Shown: positions 1 to 8,487 of the stretch, piece by piece
Position numbering within the stretch: position 1 is the first letter of the stretch
How the letters are laid out: each line of letters starts with the position of its first letter
Assembly (NCBI GenBank): GCA_029554925.1
Contig: JAKPUV010000216.1
Coordinates: forward strand, 1 to 16,872
Origin: Candidatus Hydrogenedentota bacterium
Lineage (GTDB): Bacteria; Hydrogenedentota; Hydrogenedentia; Hydrogenedentales; CAITNO01
Reading direction: 5' to 3'
Length of the DNA: 16,872 nt
The notes under the pieces: model-generated
Database searches by the model: none
What the model saw: the letters and a program-made list of their open reading frames with translations, nothing else
Told to the model about the DNA's origin: nothing
Program-made: the position numbers and the translations under genes

Positions 1-1
1 C

Positions 2-169
2 GCCCGGGCCCTCTCCAGCGAGCTCCGGTTCAACCGGGTCAACCGCTACCGGTGGCCCCTGGCCGCCGCCATGCTCTGTTTCGCCGCCGAGGCGGTGTGG
101 CTCGCCCTGATCCCCGTGGTCCGGGCGCGCCGCCTGCGCGCCGCGGGGAGGATCGCCGAACATGCATAG
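2..169 (+). CDS. C-terminal end of a BatA/BatB-type von Willebrand factor A membrane protein (partial)
   Basis: Only the last 55 codons are in the window; the gene enters from the left edge. The visible tail reads ELRFNRVNRYRWPLAAAM and continues as one hydrophobic helix (about residues 18-40 of the fragment), then a short basic cytoplasmic tail RARRLRAAGR. A Y/F-R/Q-W-P motif followed by a final membrane helix is typical of the end of BatA/BatB proteins, which carry a VWA (MIDAS) domain between membrane helices. The VWA domain itself lies outside the window, so the call rests on this tail and on the batC-, batD- and batE-like genes that follow directly. The stop overlaps the next start by 8 bp (ATGCATAG), implying translational coupling. 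It could be BatA rather than BatB. Confidence 0.7.
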   Translation, partial: ARALSSELRFNRVNRYRWPLAAAMLCFAAEAVWLALIPVVRARRLRAAGRIAEHA

Positions 170-866
170 ACGCGTCCCCACAGGAATCTGCGCCCTCCTG
201 GCGGCCCTCGCGGTGTCCGCCGCCGCCCACGCGGCGGGCGTCGGCGCCGTGCTGGAGAACGCCCGGGAACTCACCGTCTCCGGACAGCCCGACCAGGCGG
301 TGGAGGCCCTCCGGGAGGCCCAGGTGGACCATCCCGACGCCGTTGAATTGAAGTACGCCCTCGGCGAGGCCCTCTACGCCGCCGGAACGGCCCGCGCCGA
401 GGCGGACCCGGCGGCCGCCCGGGAAATGTACGCCGAGGCGGAGCGCATGTTCGGCGCGGCGGAATCGGCCGCGGATCCCGCGTGGAAGCCCCGGGCCGCC
501 TTTGCCCGGGCCGCGGCGCTGGCGCGGGCCGCCCTGGCGCACCCCGCCGAAAAGGAGCAGCACCAGGAGGCCGTCGCCGCCCTGCGGGGCGCCATCGCGG
601 CGTTTGACAAGTTCCTGGAGGAGCATCCCGAGCATCCGGGCGCCCAGACCAATCTCGACCACCTCAGGCTGCGCCTCAAGGAGCTCCTCCAGAAACCACC
701 GGAAAAGCAGGACGGCCAGCAGCAGCAACCGCCCGAAAACCAGGACCAGCAGCCCCGCTCCTATTTTCTGAACGTCGGCACCCAGTGGCCCGGCGCCCGC
801 GTGGAGAGCGAGGGCAACGCGGCCCGCCTTGTGGTGCCCGAACCGGCGGAGGGGGAGAGAAAATGA
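162..866 (+). CDS. BatC-like TPR protein, exported
   Basis: A 234-residue protein. The first 25 residues form a signal peptide (basic MHRR, hydrophobic core, AHAA cleavage region). Residues about 28-65 and 75-170 form alanine-rich helical pairs of TPR character, ending in a QTNLDHLRLRLKELL stretch that resembles the YNLE-type last helix of BatC TPR domains. A short Q/P-rich linker (about 178-198) and a C-terminal tail without recognisable domain follow. Known BatC proteins use TPRs to assemble the Bat complex at the membrane; here that role is inferred from the neighbours. The start is fixed by GGGGAGG at 145-151, ten bases before the ATG. The stop overlaps the next ATG (ATGA). The domain looks shorter than single-gene BatC proteins, whose charged tail seems to be carried by the next gene. 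Confidence 0.7.
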   Translation: MHRRVPTGICALLAALAVSAAAHAAGVGAVLENARELTVSGQPDQAVEALREAQVDHPDAVELKYALGEALYAAGTARAEADPAAAREMYAEAERMFGAAESAADPAWKPRAAFARAAALARAALAHPAEKEQHQEAVAALRGAIAAFDKFLEEHPEHPGAQTNLDHLRLRLKELLQKPPEKQDGQQQQPPENQDQQPRSYFLNVGTQWPGARVESEGNAARLVVPEPAEGERK

Positions 867-1690
867 CCCCGTTCCTCCGACGGCTCCTCGTGATCCTCGC
901 CGCCGCGGGCGGCGTCTCCGCAGCAGCACAACTGCTGCCGCCCGCCGCGCCCCAGGACCCCGGCGGGGCGCCCCCGCCGGTTCTCTGCGCGGTGACGGCC
1001 GTCTGCGGCGTCAATCCCCCCGTGGCCGCCCCCCCCGCCGACGACCGTTTGGCAGCGCTGGAGGGGGTGCTCAAGCCGCTCGGCTTCGCCGGGTACGAGT
1101 TCATCGGCACGACCGCGCGGGAACTGGCCCCGGGGCAGGAAACCCGTTTCCCCATCAACGCCACCTACTCCGCCGCCGTCACGCTGCTCCCCCAGCAGGA
1201 GGGGGACGCCGCGTCCATGGAGGTGCGGATAGACGCCCTGCTTGACGGAAAGATCGTCAACGCCCTCGCGGGCACCGTGCAGGCCCGGCCGGGCGACACG
1301 GTTGTCTTCCGGGGGATGCCCCTGGCCCCCGGTGAACTTGTGGTACTCTTGGCAAGGCCCTCCGAGCAGTCGTCCGACCAGTCCAAGAGCGGTGAGCAGG
1401 ACCAGCAGGAGCAGGAGCAGAAGCAGCCCCAGGAGGCAGAGCAGAAGGAGCAGGAACAGCAGGAGGAAAAGGAGAAGGAGAAGGAGCAGGAGAAACCCCA
1501 GGAGGCCGAAAGTCAGGAGGCGCAGCCCGCAGAGGAGGAGCAGGGGGACGGAGCGGAGGAGGAAGCGAAAGAAATGGAGAACGAAAGCCTGCACGCCCTT
1601 CTGGAGTCCCTGGAGGAGACGGACAAGCGCGAACAGAAGGAAATCCGCAACGTTCGCCAGCGGATCGACTTCAAAGGGGGGTGGTGGTGA
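863..1690 (+). CDS. Secreted protein of the bat operon with Q/E/K-rich C-terminal tail, unknown function
   Basis: A 275-residue protein. The start chosen is the ATG overlapping the previous stop (ATGA), preceded by a strong purine-rich ribosome site (GGAGGGGGAGAG at 848-859); an upstream in-frame ATG at 785 would add 26 residues inside the previous gene and has no such site. Residues 1-22 are a signal peptide. Residues about 50-165 look like a compact mixed alpha/beta domain I do not recognise (it contains GDTVVFRGMPLAPGELVV). Residues about 167-243 are a low-complexity Q/E/K tail, probably helical or disordered. The last 35 residues contain LHALLESLEETDKREQKEIR and end in GGWW; this resembles the LL-x-L-x-x-x-EK end of TPR-Bat proteins. 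I infer a partner of the BatC-like protein. It overlaps batD by one base. Confidence 0.65.
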   Translation: MTPFLRRLLVILAAAGGVSAAAQLLPPAAPQDPGGAPPPVLCAVTAVCGVNPPVAAPPADDRLAALEGVLKPLGFAGYEFIGTTARELAPGQETRFPINATYSAAVTLLPQQEGDAASMEVRIDALLDGKIVNALAGTVQARPGDTVVFRGMPLAPGELVVLLARPSEQSSDQSKSGEQDQQEQEQKQPQEAEQKEQEQQEEKEKEKEQEKPQEAESQEAQPAEEEQGDGAEEEAKEMENESLHALLESLEETDKREQKEIRNVRQRIDFKGGWW

Positions 1691-3456
1691 TGCGCGGACG
1701 GCTGTGGACAGCGGCATTCCTCGCGGCGCTCCTGTCGGCGCTGGCGGCCCGGGCCCAGCAAAGCCCGGTCAGCGCGTCCCTCTCCGCCGAAAAGGTTGCG
1801 GTGGGGGAGGTCTTCCTGCTCACCCTCCAGGCCTCCGGCGGCGATGTCCGCAACCCGGACGTGACCCCGGTCACGGACACGGGGCTGTTCCTGGACGCCC
1901 CCGAGGTGAGCTCCGCCTCCAGTTTCACCATCGTCAACGGCCGGTCCACCTCCTCGCAGAAACGCACGTGGCGCTACCGCGGCTGGGCGGAAAAGGAGGG
2001 GACCTACCGCATCCCGCCGGTCAAAATGGTCGTGGACGGCCGCGAGTACCTCACCCAGCCCCTCACGATTGAGGTGGTGAAATCGGTTTCCGACGGACGG
2101 CAGGCGGGCGCGCGCGACGGGGGCCTTTCCATCGAAGAGATGGCGATGGTGGAGGCGCGGACGGACAAGAACGAGATTTTCCAGGGGGAGGCGGTGACCC
2201 TGCTCCTGAGGGTTCTCATCCTGGACGCCGGAAATTTCAGCGTTGACCTGCGCTCCGCGCAGAATCTGCCCCTCCCGGAAACCCCGGGGTTCTATTCCGG
2301 CCCTCAGAACACCCGGCAGATGCAGGAAAAGCGGGGCGGCCTTTCCTACCGGGTCACCGAAATTTCGCAGGTGCTGTATCCCACCACCACCGGGGCCCTG
2401 ACCATCGGCGCCTGGCGCTGGCAGGGACAGGTGGTCTGGTCCGACGGCTGGCGGCCAGGGTCCGCGGCGCGCGCCTTCGCCACGCCGGAAATCCCCGTGA
2501 CCGTCAAACCGCTCCCGGCGCCGCCCGACGGCTTCTCGGGCGCGGTGGGCAAGTACCGCGTCGCCGCCGAGTTCCCCTCGGGCATCCTGGCACAGGGCGT
2601 GCCCGCGCAGTGGGTCATCTCCGTGACCGGCGAGGGCAACCCGGATTCCGTGGGCGCCCCGACCCTTCCGTCCATCCCCTGGGCCCATGTGGCCGGGCCG
2701 GAGGTGGAGACGGCCCAGGACAACCAGTCCGCCGAAAACACCACCAAGCAGTTCCGGTATGCCGTCACCCCCCTGGAACCCGGCGAGCATGAGCTGCCGG
2801 AGGTGCGGTACGTCTTCTTCGCCCCCGTGCTGAAGAACTACAAGACCGAAAGCGTCCCGGCGCGCAAAGTGACTGTCGCCGTGTCGGCGCAGGGATCCCA
2901 GGAGCTGGTCACCGCGGGCGGCGCCCGGGAGGAGCAGCGCTCCGTGGTGCTTCCCGTCAGCGACGAGCCGCTGCCGCTCATCGAGGACGCCGGACTGGAG
3001 GAGCGCGCCTCGGGCGGCCTGCTGGCCTGGCTGGCCGCCCTGCTCCCCCTGCCGCTTTACGGCGGGCTCTGGGGATGGCTCCACCGGCGGCGGCGGATGG
3101 GCACGGACATCCCCTACGCCCGCCGGCAGAACGCCCTGAAACGCGCCCGGAAAGCCCTCGGCACCGCCGGCGGGGACTCCGCCGAGCCCGTCCAGCTGGC
3201 CCTGGCCGGGTTTGTCGCCGACCTGGTGAACGTTAACGCCGCCGGACTCACCGCCTCCGACGTGGCCGACCTGCTCGGCGGCCGCGGGTGCGACTTGGCG
3301 CTGGTGAAGGAAACCACGGACATCCTGCGCGCGTGTGAACGGGCGCGCTACGCGGGCAGGGCGCCCGCGCCCGGAGAGGTGGCGGCCCTCAAGGAGCGCG
3401 CCGACGCGCTGCTGGAACCCCTGCGCCGGGCGCTGACGGAGGGACCGTCGTCATGA
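1690..3456 (+). CDS. batD: BatD family (oxygen-tolerance) membrane protein
   Basis: A 588-residue protein. The start is the ATG of the TGATG junction, with AAAGGGGGG (1673-1681) eight bases before it; in-frame GTGs at 1681, 1684 and 1687 are alternatives but are badly spaced. Residues 1-22 are a signal peptide ending ARAQ. The periplasmic part (about 25-435) shows BatD features: ASLSAEKVAVGEVFLLTL, WRYRGWAEKEGTYRIPPVKM followed by the conserved IEVV strand, and a second similar repeat of beta-sandwich type. One membrane helix spans about 443-464 and is followed by HRRRR, then a helical cytoplasmic domain of about 120 residues. BatD is a known partner of the VWA and TPR Bat proteins; its biochemical role is not established. 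It overlaps batE by 1-4 bp. Confidence 0.88.
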   Translation: MRGRLWTAAFLAALLSALAARAQQSPVSASLSAEKVAVGEVFLLTLQASGGDVRNPDVTPVTDTGLFLDAPEVSSASSFTIVNGRSTSSQKRTWRYRGWAEKEGTYRIPPVKMVVDGREYLTQPLTIEVVKSVSDGRQAGARDGGLSIEEMAMVEARTDKNEIFQGEAVTLLLRVLILDAGNFSVDLRSAQNLPLPETPGFYSGPQNTRQMQEKRGGLSYRVTEISQVLYPTTTGALTIGAWRWQGQVVWSDGWRPGSAARAFATPEIPVTVKPLPAPPDGFSGAVGKYRVAAEFPSGILAQGVPAQWVISVTGEGNPDSVGAPTLPSIPWAHVAGPEVETAQDNQSAENTTKQFRYAVTPLEPGEHELPEVRYVFFAPVLKNYKTESVPARKVTVAVSAQGSQELVTAGGAREEQRSVVLPVSDEPLPLIEDAGLEERASGGLLAWLAALLPLPLYGGLWGWLHRRRRMGTDIPYARRQNALKRARKALGTAGGDSAEPVQLALAGFVADLVNVNAAGLTASDVADLLGGRGCDLALVKETTDILRACERARYAGRAPAPGEVAALKERADALLEPLRRALTEGPSS

Positions 3457-4238
3457 TGAACCTGGCCGCCGCCGCCGTGATGCTTTTCGCCGCCCCGGGA
3501 ATCCTTGAGGACTTCTCCGCGGCGAAGGACGCCTACCGGCAGGGCAACCACGCCCTGGCCGCAGAACGGTTCGCCGCCGTCGCCGGGGCACGCCCCGGCA
3601 ACGCCGCCGTCTTCTACAACCTGGGCAACGCGCTCTTCCAGGCCGGGGAGCTGGGCGAGGCGGTGGCGTGCTACGAGCGCGCCCTCCGCCTGGACCCGGA
3701 CCTGGAGGCGGCCCGCATCAATTTGGAAAAAGTTCTCGAGCGGACCCAGCGCAACCTGGCGCGCCCCCTGCCCGCCGACTGGCGGCAGGCGCTCTTCTTC
3801 TGGGCCGAGGGGTTCCGGCCCGCCACGGTGACCGGACTCGCCCTCTTCCTCTGGTGGGCGCTCCTGACCCTCCTCACGGCGGCCCAGATCCGGCGGATTC
3901 CCTACTGGAAAACCCTGTCCGGGGTCTGCGCGGCGCTCCTGGCCCTGACTGCGGGGGCCGCCTGGTCCAAGGCCCACCCCGTGCCCCTCGCCGTGGCGGC
4001 GGAAACCGAGGTTCCCGTCTATTTCTCCCGGAGCACCGAGGACACGCCGCGCTTTATGCTGTACGAGGGGGACCGGGTCGTCGTGGAGCGCACCGCCCAG
4101 AACTGGGCCCTGGTCTCCACTGTCGGCGGCGAGCGCGGATGGCTCGCGCGCTCGGCCATCGTGCCCGTGGATGCGCCCGCGGCGTTCCTGCGCGGCGACA
4201 GCGCGCCCGCAGCCGGAACGGCGGAGCAGGCCCCATGA
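3453..4238 (+). CDS. batE: BatE-like TPR and SH3-domain membrane protein
   Basis: A 261-residue protein. After a short hydrophobic N-terminus (1-16), residues about 20-90 form TPR units; the canonical core FYNLGNALFQAGELGEAVACYERAL followed by DPDLEAARINLE is plain. Two membrane helices follow (about 127-146 and 156-172), and residues about 184-240 form a bacterial SH3-like domain with the YEGDRVVVERTAQNWALV and GERGWL signatures. TPR, two helices and SH3 in this order is the BatE layout. ATG 3453 (ATGA overlap with batD) and ATG 3456 (TGATG) are both possible; GGAGGG at 3438-3443 fits the first at nine bases. The end overlaps glnD by four bases. It probably docks other Bat proteins on the periplasmic face through TPR/SH3; this is inference. 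Confidence 0.85.
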   Translation: MMNLAAAAVMLFAAPGILEDFSAAKDAYRQGNHALAAERFAAVAGARPGNAAVFYNLGNALFQAGELGEAVACYERALRLDPDLEAARINLEKVLERTQRNLARPLPADWRQALFFWAEGFRPATVTGLALFLWWALLTLLTAAQIRRIPYWKTLSGVCAALLALTAGAAWSKAHPVPLAVAAETEVPVYFSRSTEDTPRFMLYEGDRVVVERTAQNWALVSTVGGERGWLARSAIVPVDAPAAFLRGDSAPAAGTAEQAP

Positions 4239-6922
4239 CGACGGCCGCGCCGAGTTTCCAGGCCCTGCGCGAACTGGCGCGCTCGGAGCCCCACCGGTTC
4301 CGGGAGGTGCCGCACGCCGCCTGCTTGCAGGCGATCCGCATGCACGTGCTGGAAAGCCGGCGCGCCATCCGGAACCGCCACGCCGCCGGGGAGTCCGGGG
4401 CCAACACCCTGCACCAGCTCACCGTGCTCTGCGACGACGTGGTGCGGGCCGCCCTGGAGTTCGGCCTCGCCTGGAGCCGCAACTCCGGGGTCGTGCTGAA
4501 CCGCGTGGCCCTGTGCGCGCTTGGCGGCTACGGACGGGCGGAAATGAGCCCCTTCTCCGACCTGGACGTCTCCCTGCTCTTCGACTCGGAGCTGGACGGG
4601 GAAATCGAGCGGCTGGCCAGCTTCCTGCACCCGCTGTTCTGGGACATCGGCTTCTCCGCGGGGTTCACCCTGCACAGCGTGGGCGAGGCGGCCGCGTTGG
4701 CCGCCACGGACCCGCAGGTCTGCACCACCTATCTCCAGGCGCGGCTGGTGGGCGGCGACGCGACCACCCTCGGGAGGCTGAAGCTCCTGCTCACGGACCT
4801 GCCCCCCCGGACCAAGGAGGGCATCCTGGCGCACATCCGGCGGCGCGAGCGCCTGGAGTCCCTCCCGGCGGAGCACCGCGACCTGTACGCCCCGGAGCCG
4901 GACATCAAGGAGAACGCCGGCGGGCTCCGGGATTTCCACGCCGCCCTGTGGATGGTCATGCTCGGCAGGGGCGTCTTCTCCCTCGACGACATGGAGCGCG
5001 AGGGGCTCATCACGCCGACGGAGCACCTGGAGCTGATGGAGAGCCTAGACTTCCTCTGGCGGATACGCAACGAGATGCACTTCCACGCCGGCCGCTGCGA
5101 CAACCGCCTGCTCTTCCCGATGCAGGCCCACATCGCCTCCGTCTTCGGCTACGGAACGGGCAGCGCGGGCGCCGTCGGCCGCTTCATGGAGGACTACTAC
5201 CAGAGCGCCGCGCGCCTGCGCGAGTTCATGCAAGCCGCCGCACGCGTCTGCGACCAGGCCGGCATCGCCTCGCTCTTCGCCGACCGCGCGCAGAACCGCG
5301 CCCGCATGACCCTGCACAACGGCCAGCTCTGCGCCGACCCGTCGGACAAGAACTGGTTCGCCGAGAACCCCGCGCGCCTCATGGAGATTTTCTGGGAGTG
5401 CGCGCGCAGGGTCGCGCCCCTCAGCCCGGGCACCGCCCACTGGGTCTCCCTCAACGCCCGCCTCGCGGGCCAGGAATTCCGCGAGAGCGACGTGGTCCGC
5501 CGCTTCTTCCTCGCCGTCTGCGGGCGCTTCTCCGGCGCGGGCGTCGCCCTGCGCGAGGCCGCCCGGACCGGCGTCCTCGGCGCCTACCTCCCGGAGTTCG
5601 CCGCCGTCCGCGGGCTGGTCCGCTACGAGGACTTCCACAGCTTCCCCGTCGACGAGCACACCCTCCGCGCCGTCGAGGCCCTCGCGGAGATCCCCGCCAT
5701 GAAGGGGCCCGTCGGCCGCTTCCTGAACGAGGTCCTCGGAAGGATCGGGGAGCCCCACCTGCTCGTGCTGTCCATTCTGCTGCACGACCTGGGAAAGGCC
5801 GCCGGGGAGATTCATGTCGCCGAGGGCGTCCGCGTCGCCCGCGCCGTCTGCGACCGGCTGGCCCTGCCCGAGCATGACGCCCTCCGCGTGCTCTTCCTCG
5901 TCGAGCACCACATGACCATGTCGGACATCGCGTTCTACCGGGACACGGAGGATCTCGACGTCGTCCAGGGGTTCGCCGGGCTGGTGCGGTCGCCCGACAT
6001 GCTCCGGATGCTCCTGCTGGTCACCTACGCCGACCTCTTCGCCGTCGCGCCCAATGTCTGGAACGAGTGGAAGGGCTCCCTGCTCATGAAACTCCACTTC
6101 CAGACTGAGCGCCTGCTGACGGGGCGCGAAACCCCCGGGGAACAGGACCTGCGCGGGGCCAAGGCGGACCTCATCGCCGGCGGCCTGCAGGACCGCCCCC
6201 GGGACGGGGTGCTCGCGCATCTGGAAGGCATGGGCGACCGCTATGTGTTCACCTTCTCCCCCGCGCAGGTGGCCGCCCATCTGGCCTGCCTGGAGGACGC
6301 CGCCCGGTCGGGCCTCGGGGTCAGGTGCCTGGGAAGCGGGGACGCGGGCCCCAGCGAGGTCATCGTCTGCACGCGCGACCGGCGCGGCCTCTTCGCCGAC
6401 ATCGCGGGCGTCATGGCGTCCCGGCTGGTGAGCATCCAGAACGCCGCCCTCTTCACCCGGAATGACGGCTGGGTGGTGGACTGTTTCCTGGTGGAGGACT
6501 CCGTTTCGCGGCGACCGCTCACGGAGAACGAGTTCGCGGAGCTGGAGGGGCTCCTGCGCGAGGTGCTCGGGGGCGGGGAGGAGGCCGAGCGCCTCGTGGA
6601 GGGCGCCCGTTCGCGGCTTTTCGCCCTGCGCACGTCAGCGGTTCCGGTGAGAACCGTCGTTGAGATAGACAACCGGGCCTCCCGCACGGACACGGTGGTG
6701 GACGTGGTCACCGGAGACCGAACCGGCCTCCTGCACGACATCGCGCGCACCCTCGCCCGCATGGGCGTGGACGTGACGGCGGCGCACATCATGACCGATG
6801 TCGGCAGGGTCCGAGACTCGTTCTACGTGCGGAGGGACGGCCAGAAAATTGAGGACAAACGCGTCCTGGAATCCGTCCGGACAAGCCTTCGTGAGGCGAT
6901 CTTCGGACATCCCGGGACCTGA
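4235..6922 (+). CDS. glnD: Bifunctional PII uridylyltransferase / uridylyl-removing enzyme
   Basis: An 895-residue protein of normal GlnD length. GlnD adds UMP to PII proteins when glutamine is low and removes it when glutamine is high, setting glutamine synthetase and nitrogen gene activity in the cytoplasm. The nucleotidyltransferase motif is complete (GGYGR at 97-101, SDLD at 108-111). The HD phosphohydrolase domain shows H475 in VDEHT, H517-D518 in LLHDLGK and H558-H559. Two ACT domains close the protein (about 707-785 and 806-890), the glutamine sensors. The start overlaps the batE stop by four bases (ATGA), with GGAG at 4223-4226 eight bases before. No PII gene, glutamine synthetase or ntrBC lies in the window; linkage to bat genes is unusual. 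All key residues I can check are present, so both activities look intact. Confidence 0.95.
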   Translation: MTTAAPSFQALRELARSEPHRFREVPHAACLQAIRMHVLESRRAIRNRHAAGESGANTLHQLTVLCDDVVRAALEFGLAWSRNSGVVLNRVALCALGGYGRAEMSPFSDLDVSLLFDSELDGEIERLASFLHPLFWDIGFSAGFTLHSVGEAAALAATDPQVCTTYLQARLVGGDATTLGRLKLLLTDLPPRTKEGILAHIRRRERLESLPAEHRDLYAPEPDIKENAGGLRDFHAALWMVMLGRGVFSLDDMEREGLITPTEHLELMESLDFLWRIRNEMHFHAGRCDNRLLFPMQAHIASVFGYGTGSAGAVGRFMEDYYQSAARLREFMQAAARVCDQAGIASLFADRAQNRARMTLHNGQLCADPSDKNWFAENPARLMEIFWECARRVAPLSPGTAHWVSLNARLAGQEFRESDVVRRFFLAVCGRFSGAGVALREAARTGVLGAYLPEFAAVRGLVRYEDFHSFPVDEHTLRAVEALAEIPAMKGPVGRFLNEVLGRIGEPHLLVLSILLHDLGKAAGEIHVAEGVRVARAVCDRLALPEHDALRVLFLVEHHMTMSDIAFYRDTEDLDVVQGFAGLVRSPDMLRMLLLVTYADLFAVAPNVWNEWKGSLLMKLHFQTERLLTGRETPGEQDLRGAKADLIAGGLQDRPRDGVLAHLEGMGDRYVFTFSPAQVAAHLACLEDAARSGLGVRCLGSGDAGPSEVIVCTRDRRGLFADIAGVMASRLVSIQNAALFTRNDGWVVDCFLVEDSVSRRPLTENEFAELEGLLREVLGGGEEAERLVEGARSRLFALRTSAVPVRTVVEIDNRASRTDTVVDVVTGDRTGLLHDIARTLARMGVDVTAAHIMTDVGRVRDSFYVRRDGQKIEDKRVLESVRTSLREAIFGHPGT

Positions 6923-6947
6923 AGCATCAACAACAAAGGAGAACCCC

Positions 6948-8366
6948 ATGAAACACCATATCTTCCTGATCGCCCTGGCGGCCACGGCCGCCCTGGCGGT
7001 GCCGGGCACCGCGCCGGCGCAGCCCCCCATCCTGCAGCAGCTGGAGGACGGCTTTGTCCAGCTGCACGACCAGCTCCGGCCCTCCGTGGTCAACATTGAC
7101 GTGAAGGGCAAGGACCAGGGCATGGAAATGGGCCAGATGGAGGAGCTCTACCGCTTCTTCAACCTGCCCATGCCCTCCCCGGAGGACCGCCGCCGCATGC
7201 CTTCCCGCCCCAGGGGCACCGGCTCCGGGTTCATCTACGACCCCGAGGGCTACATCATCACCAACAACCATGTCGTTGAGAACGCCGACGAGATCACCGT
7301 CCGCCTCTCCAACGGCAAGGAGTACGAGGCCGTCGTCTCGGGCACCGACCCGGAAACCGACCTCGCGGTGATCAAGATCGAGGCCGACGAGCCGCTGCGC
7401 GCCATCCCGCTGGGCGACTCGGACGCGCTGAAGGTGGGCGAGTTCGCCATCGCCATCGGCAGCCCCCGGGGGCTCGAGGGCTCCATGTCCGTGGGCCACA
7501 TCAGCGCCCTCGGGCGCGAGGGGCTCGCCGAGCTCGCCGCGCAGGGCCTCACCTTCCAAAACCTGATCCAGACCGACGCCGCCATCAACCTCGGCAACAG
7601 CGGCGGCCCCCTGTGCAACATCCGGGGCGAGGTGATCGGCATCAACACCGCGATCATCCTCGGCGCGAACTCCATCGGCTTCGCCATCCCCATCAACACC
7701 GCCAAGGAGGCCGTCCCCATGCTCATCTCCAAGGGCAAGGTGTCGCGCGGGTACCTCGGCGTCTCCATTGACGACGCGAAAAACTACGCCGATGTCGACT
7801 CCCTCGGCCTGCCGGACAGCGACGGCGCGGTCGTGCGCCAGGTGCAGCCCGGCACCCCGGCCGACACCGCCGGCATCAAGACCTACGACGTGGTGCGCAA
7901 GGTCAACGGGGAGCCCGTCAAGACCGCCAGCGAGCTGGTCCGCCGGATTTCCTCCTTCTCCCCGGGCACCAAGGTCGTCCTCGAGGTGTGGCGGGACAAG
8001 GCCCCCACGGCCGTGGAAATCACCCTCACCGAGCGCAATGTGGCCGACGGCGGCGCCGCGCCGGACAAGGATGTCCTCGGCGTCCGCGTGCAGGAACTCA
8101 CCCCCCAGCTCCTGGAGCGCATGGGCATGGACGCCGCCCTGCGCGGCGTGGTCGTCACCGACGTGGAGCCCGGAAGCCCGGCGGAGGAGGCCCGCCTCAT
8201 GCAGGGCGACGTCATCACCGAGGTCGGACAGCAGTCCGTGACTTCGCCCGCGGAGTTCCGCTCCACCCTCGAAAAGCACGCCGTGCCCGGCAAGTCGGTG
8301 CTGGTCCGCTTCGTGCGCGGCAACAACGACCCGGACATCACGGTCATCCGGGTGCCCAAGGACTGA
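6948..8366 (+). CDS. degP: HtrA/DegP-family periplasmic serine protease with two PDZ domains
   Basis: A 472-residue protein, normal for DegP/DegQ/MucD. Residues 1-24 are a signal peptide with an APA-Q cleavage site. The trypsin-like domain has the complete triad: H108 in TNNHVVENA, D138 in ETDLAVIK, S218 in GNSGGPL. PDZ1 covers about 268-360 (RGYLGVSI start) and PDZ2 about 375-465. Such enzymes degrade or refold damaged envelope proteins in the periplasm. The start is supported by AAAGGAGA at 6935-6942, six bases before the ATG. It follows glnD by 25 bp with no terminator between, so it is probably last in the bat-glnD operon. It could equally be called degQ or mucD; the sequence does not separate these. 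A strong hairpin lies 18 bp after the stop. Confidence 0.94.
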   Translation: MKHHIFLIALAATAALAVPGTAPAQPPILQQLEDGFVQLHDQLRPSVVNIDVKGKDQGMEMGQMEELYRFFNLPMPSPEDRRRMPSRPRGTGSGFIYDPEGYIITNNHVVENADEITVRLSNGKEYEAVVSGTDPETDLAVIKIEADEPLRAIPLGDSDALKVGEFAIAIGSPRGLEGSMSVGHISALGREGLAELAAQGLTFQNLIQTDAAINLGNSGGPLCNIRGEVIGINTAIILGANSIGFAIPINTAKEAVPMLISKGKVSRGYLGVSIDDAKNYADVDSLGLPDSDGAVVRQVQPGTPADTAGIKTYDVVRKVNGEPVKTASELVRRISSFSPGTKVVLEVWRDKAPTAVEITLTERNVADGGAAPDKDVLGVRVQELTPQLLERMGMDAALRGVVVTDVEPGSPAEEARLMQGDVITEVGQQSVTSPAEFRSTLEKHAVPGKSVLVRFVRGNNDPDITVIRVPKD

Positions 8367-8383
8367 CGGCGGCCCCGGCCGCC

Positions 8384-8424
8384 CGCGGCGCGGCATTCCC
8401 CGGGGAATGCCGCGCCGCGTTCTT
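8384..8424 (+). terminator. Rho-independent-type terminator after the protease gene
   Basis: The arms 8384-8401 and 8402-8419 are perfectly complementary over 18 bp (the left arm ends GGCATTCCCC and the right begins GGGGAATGCC), and TTCTT follows at once. The T tract is short for a classical terminator, but the stem is very stable. Its place between a stop codon and a separate promoter fits the end of the bat-glnD-protease unit. Some of the central bases must form the loop. Confidence 0.7.
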
Positions 8425-8452
8425 GTGAACCGGCCGCGCGATTATTTAGAAT
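8423..8452 (+). promoter_or_regulatory. Putative sigma-70 promoter of the aldo/keto reductase gene
   Basis: TTGTGA (8423-8428) and TAGAAT (8447-8452, 5 of 6 consensus bases) are separated by 18 bp. The site sits in a local AT-rich patch of otherwise very GC-rich DNA, just behind the terminator, and predicts a leader of about 30 bases before the ATG at 8488. Confidence 0.4.
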
Positions 8453-8487
8453 CAGCCCGGGCGCACAAGCCGCAAGGAGCCGATCCC

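Noticed and set aside
1513..3084. 523-residue minus-strand open frame opposite batD
   Set aside because: Antisense to a clear BatD protein and composed of G/R/H-rich shadow sequence.
6927..8396. 489-residue minus-strand open frame opposite the protease gene
   Set aside because: Shadow of the HtrA/DegP codons, without family motifs.
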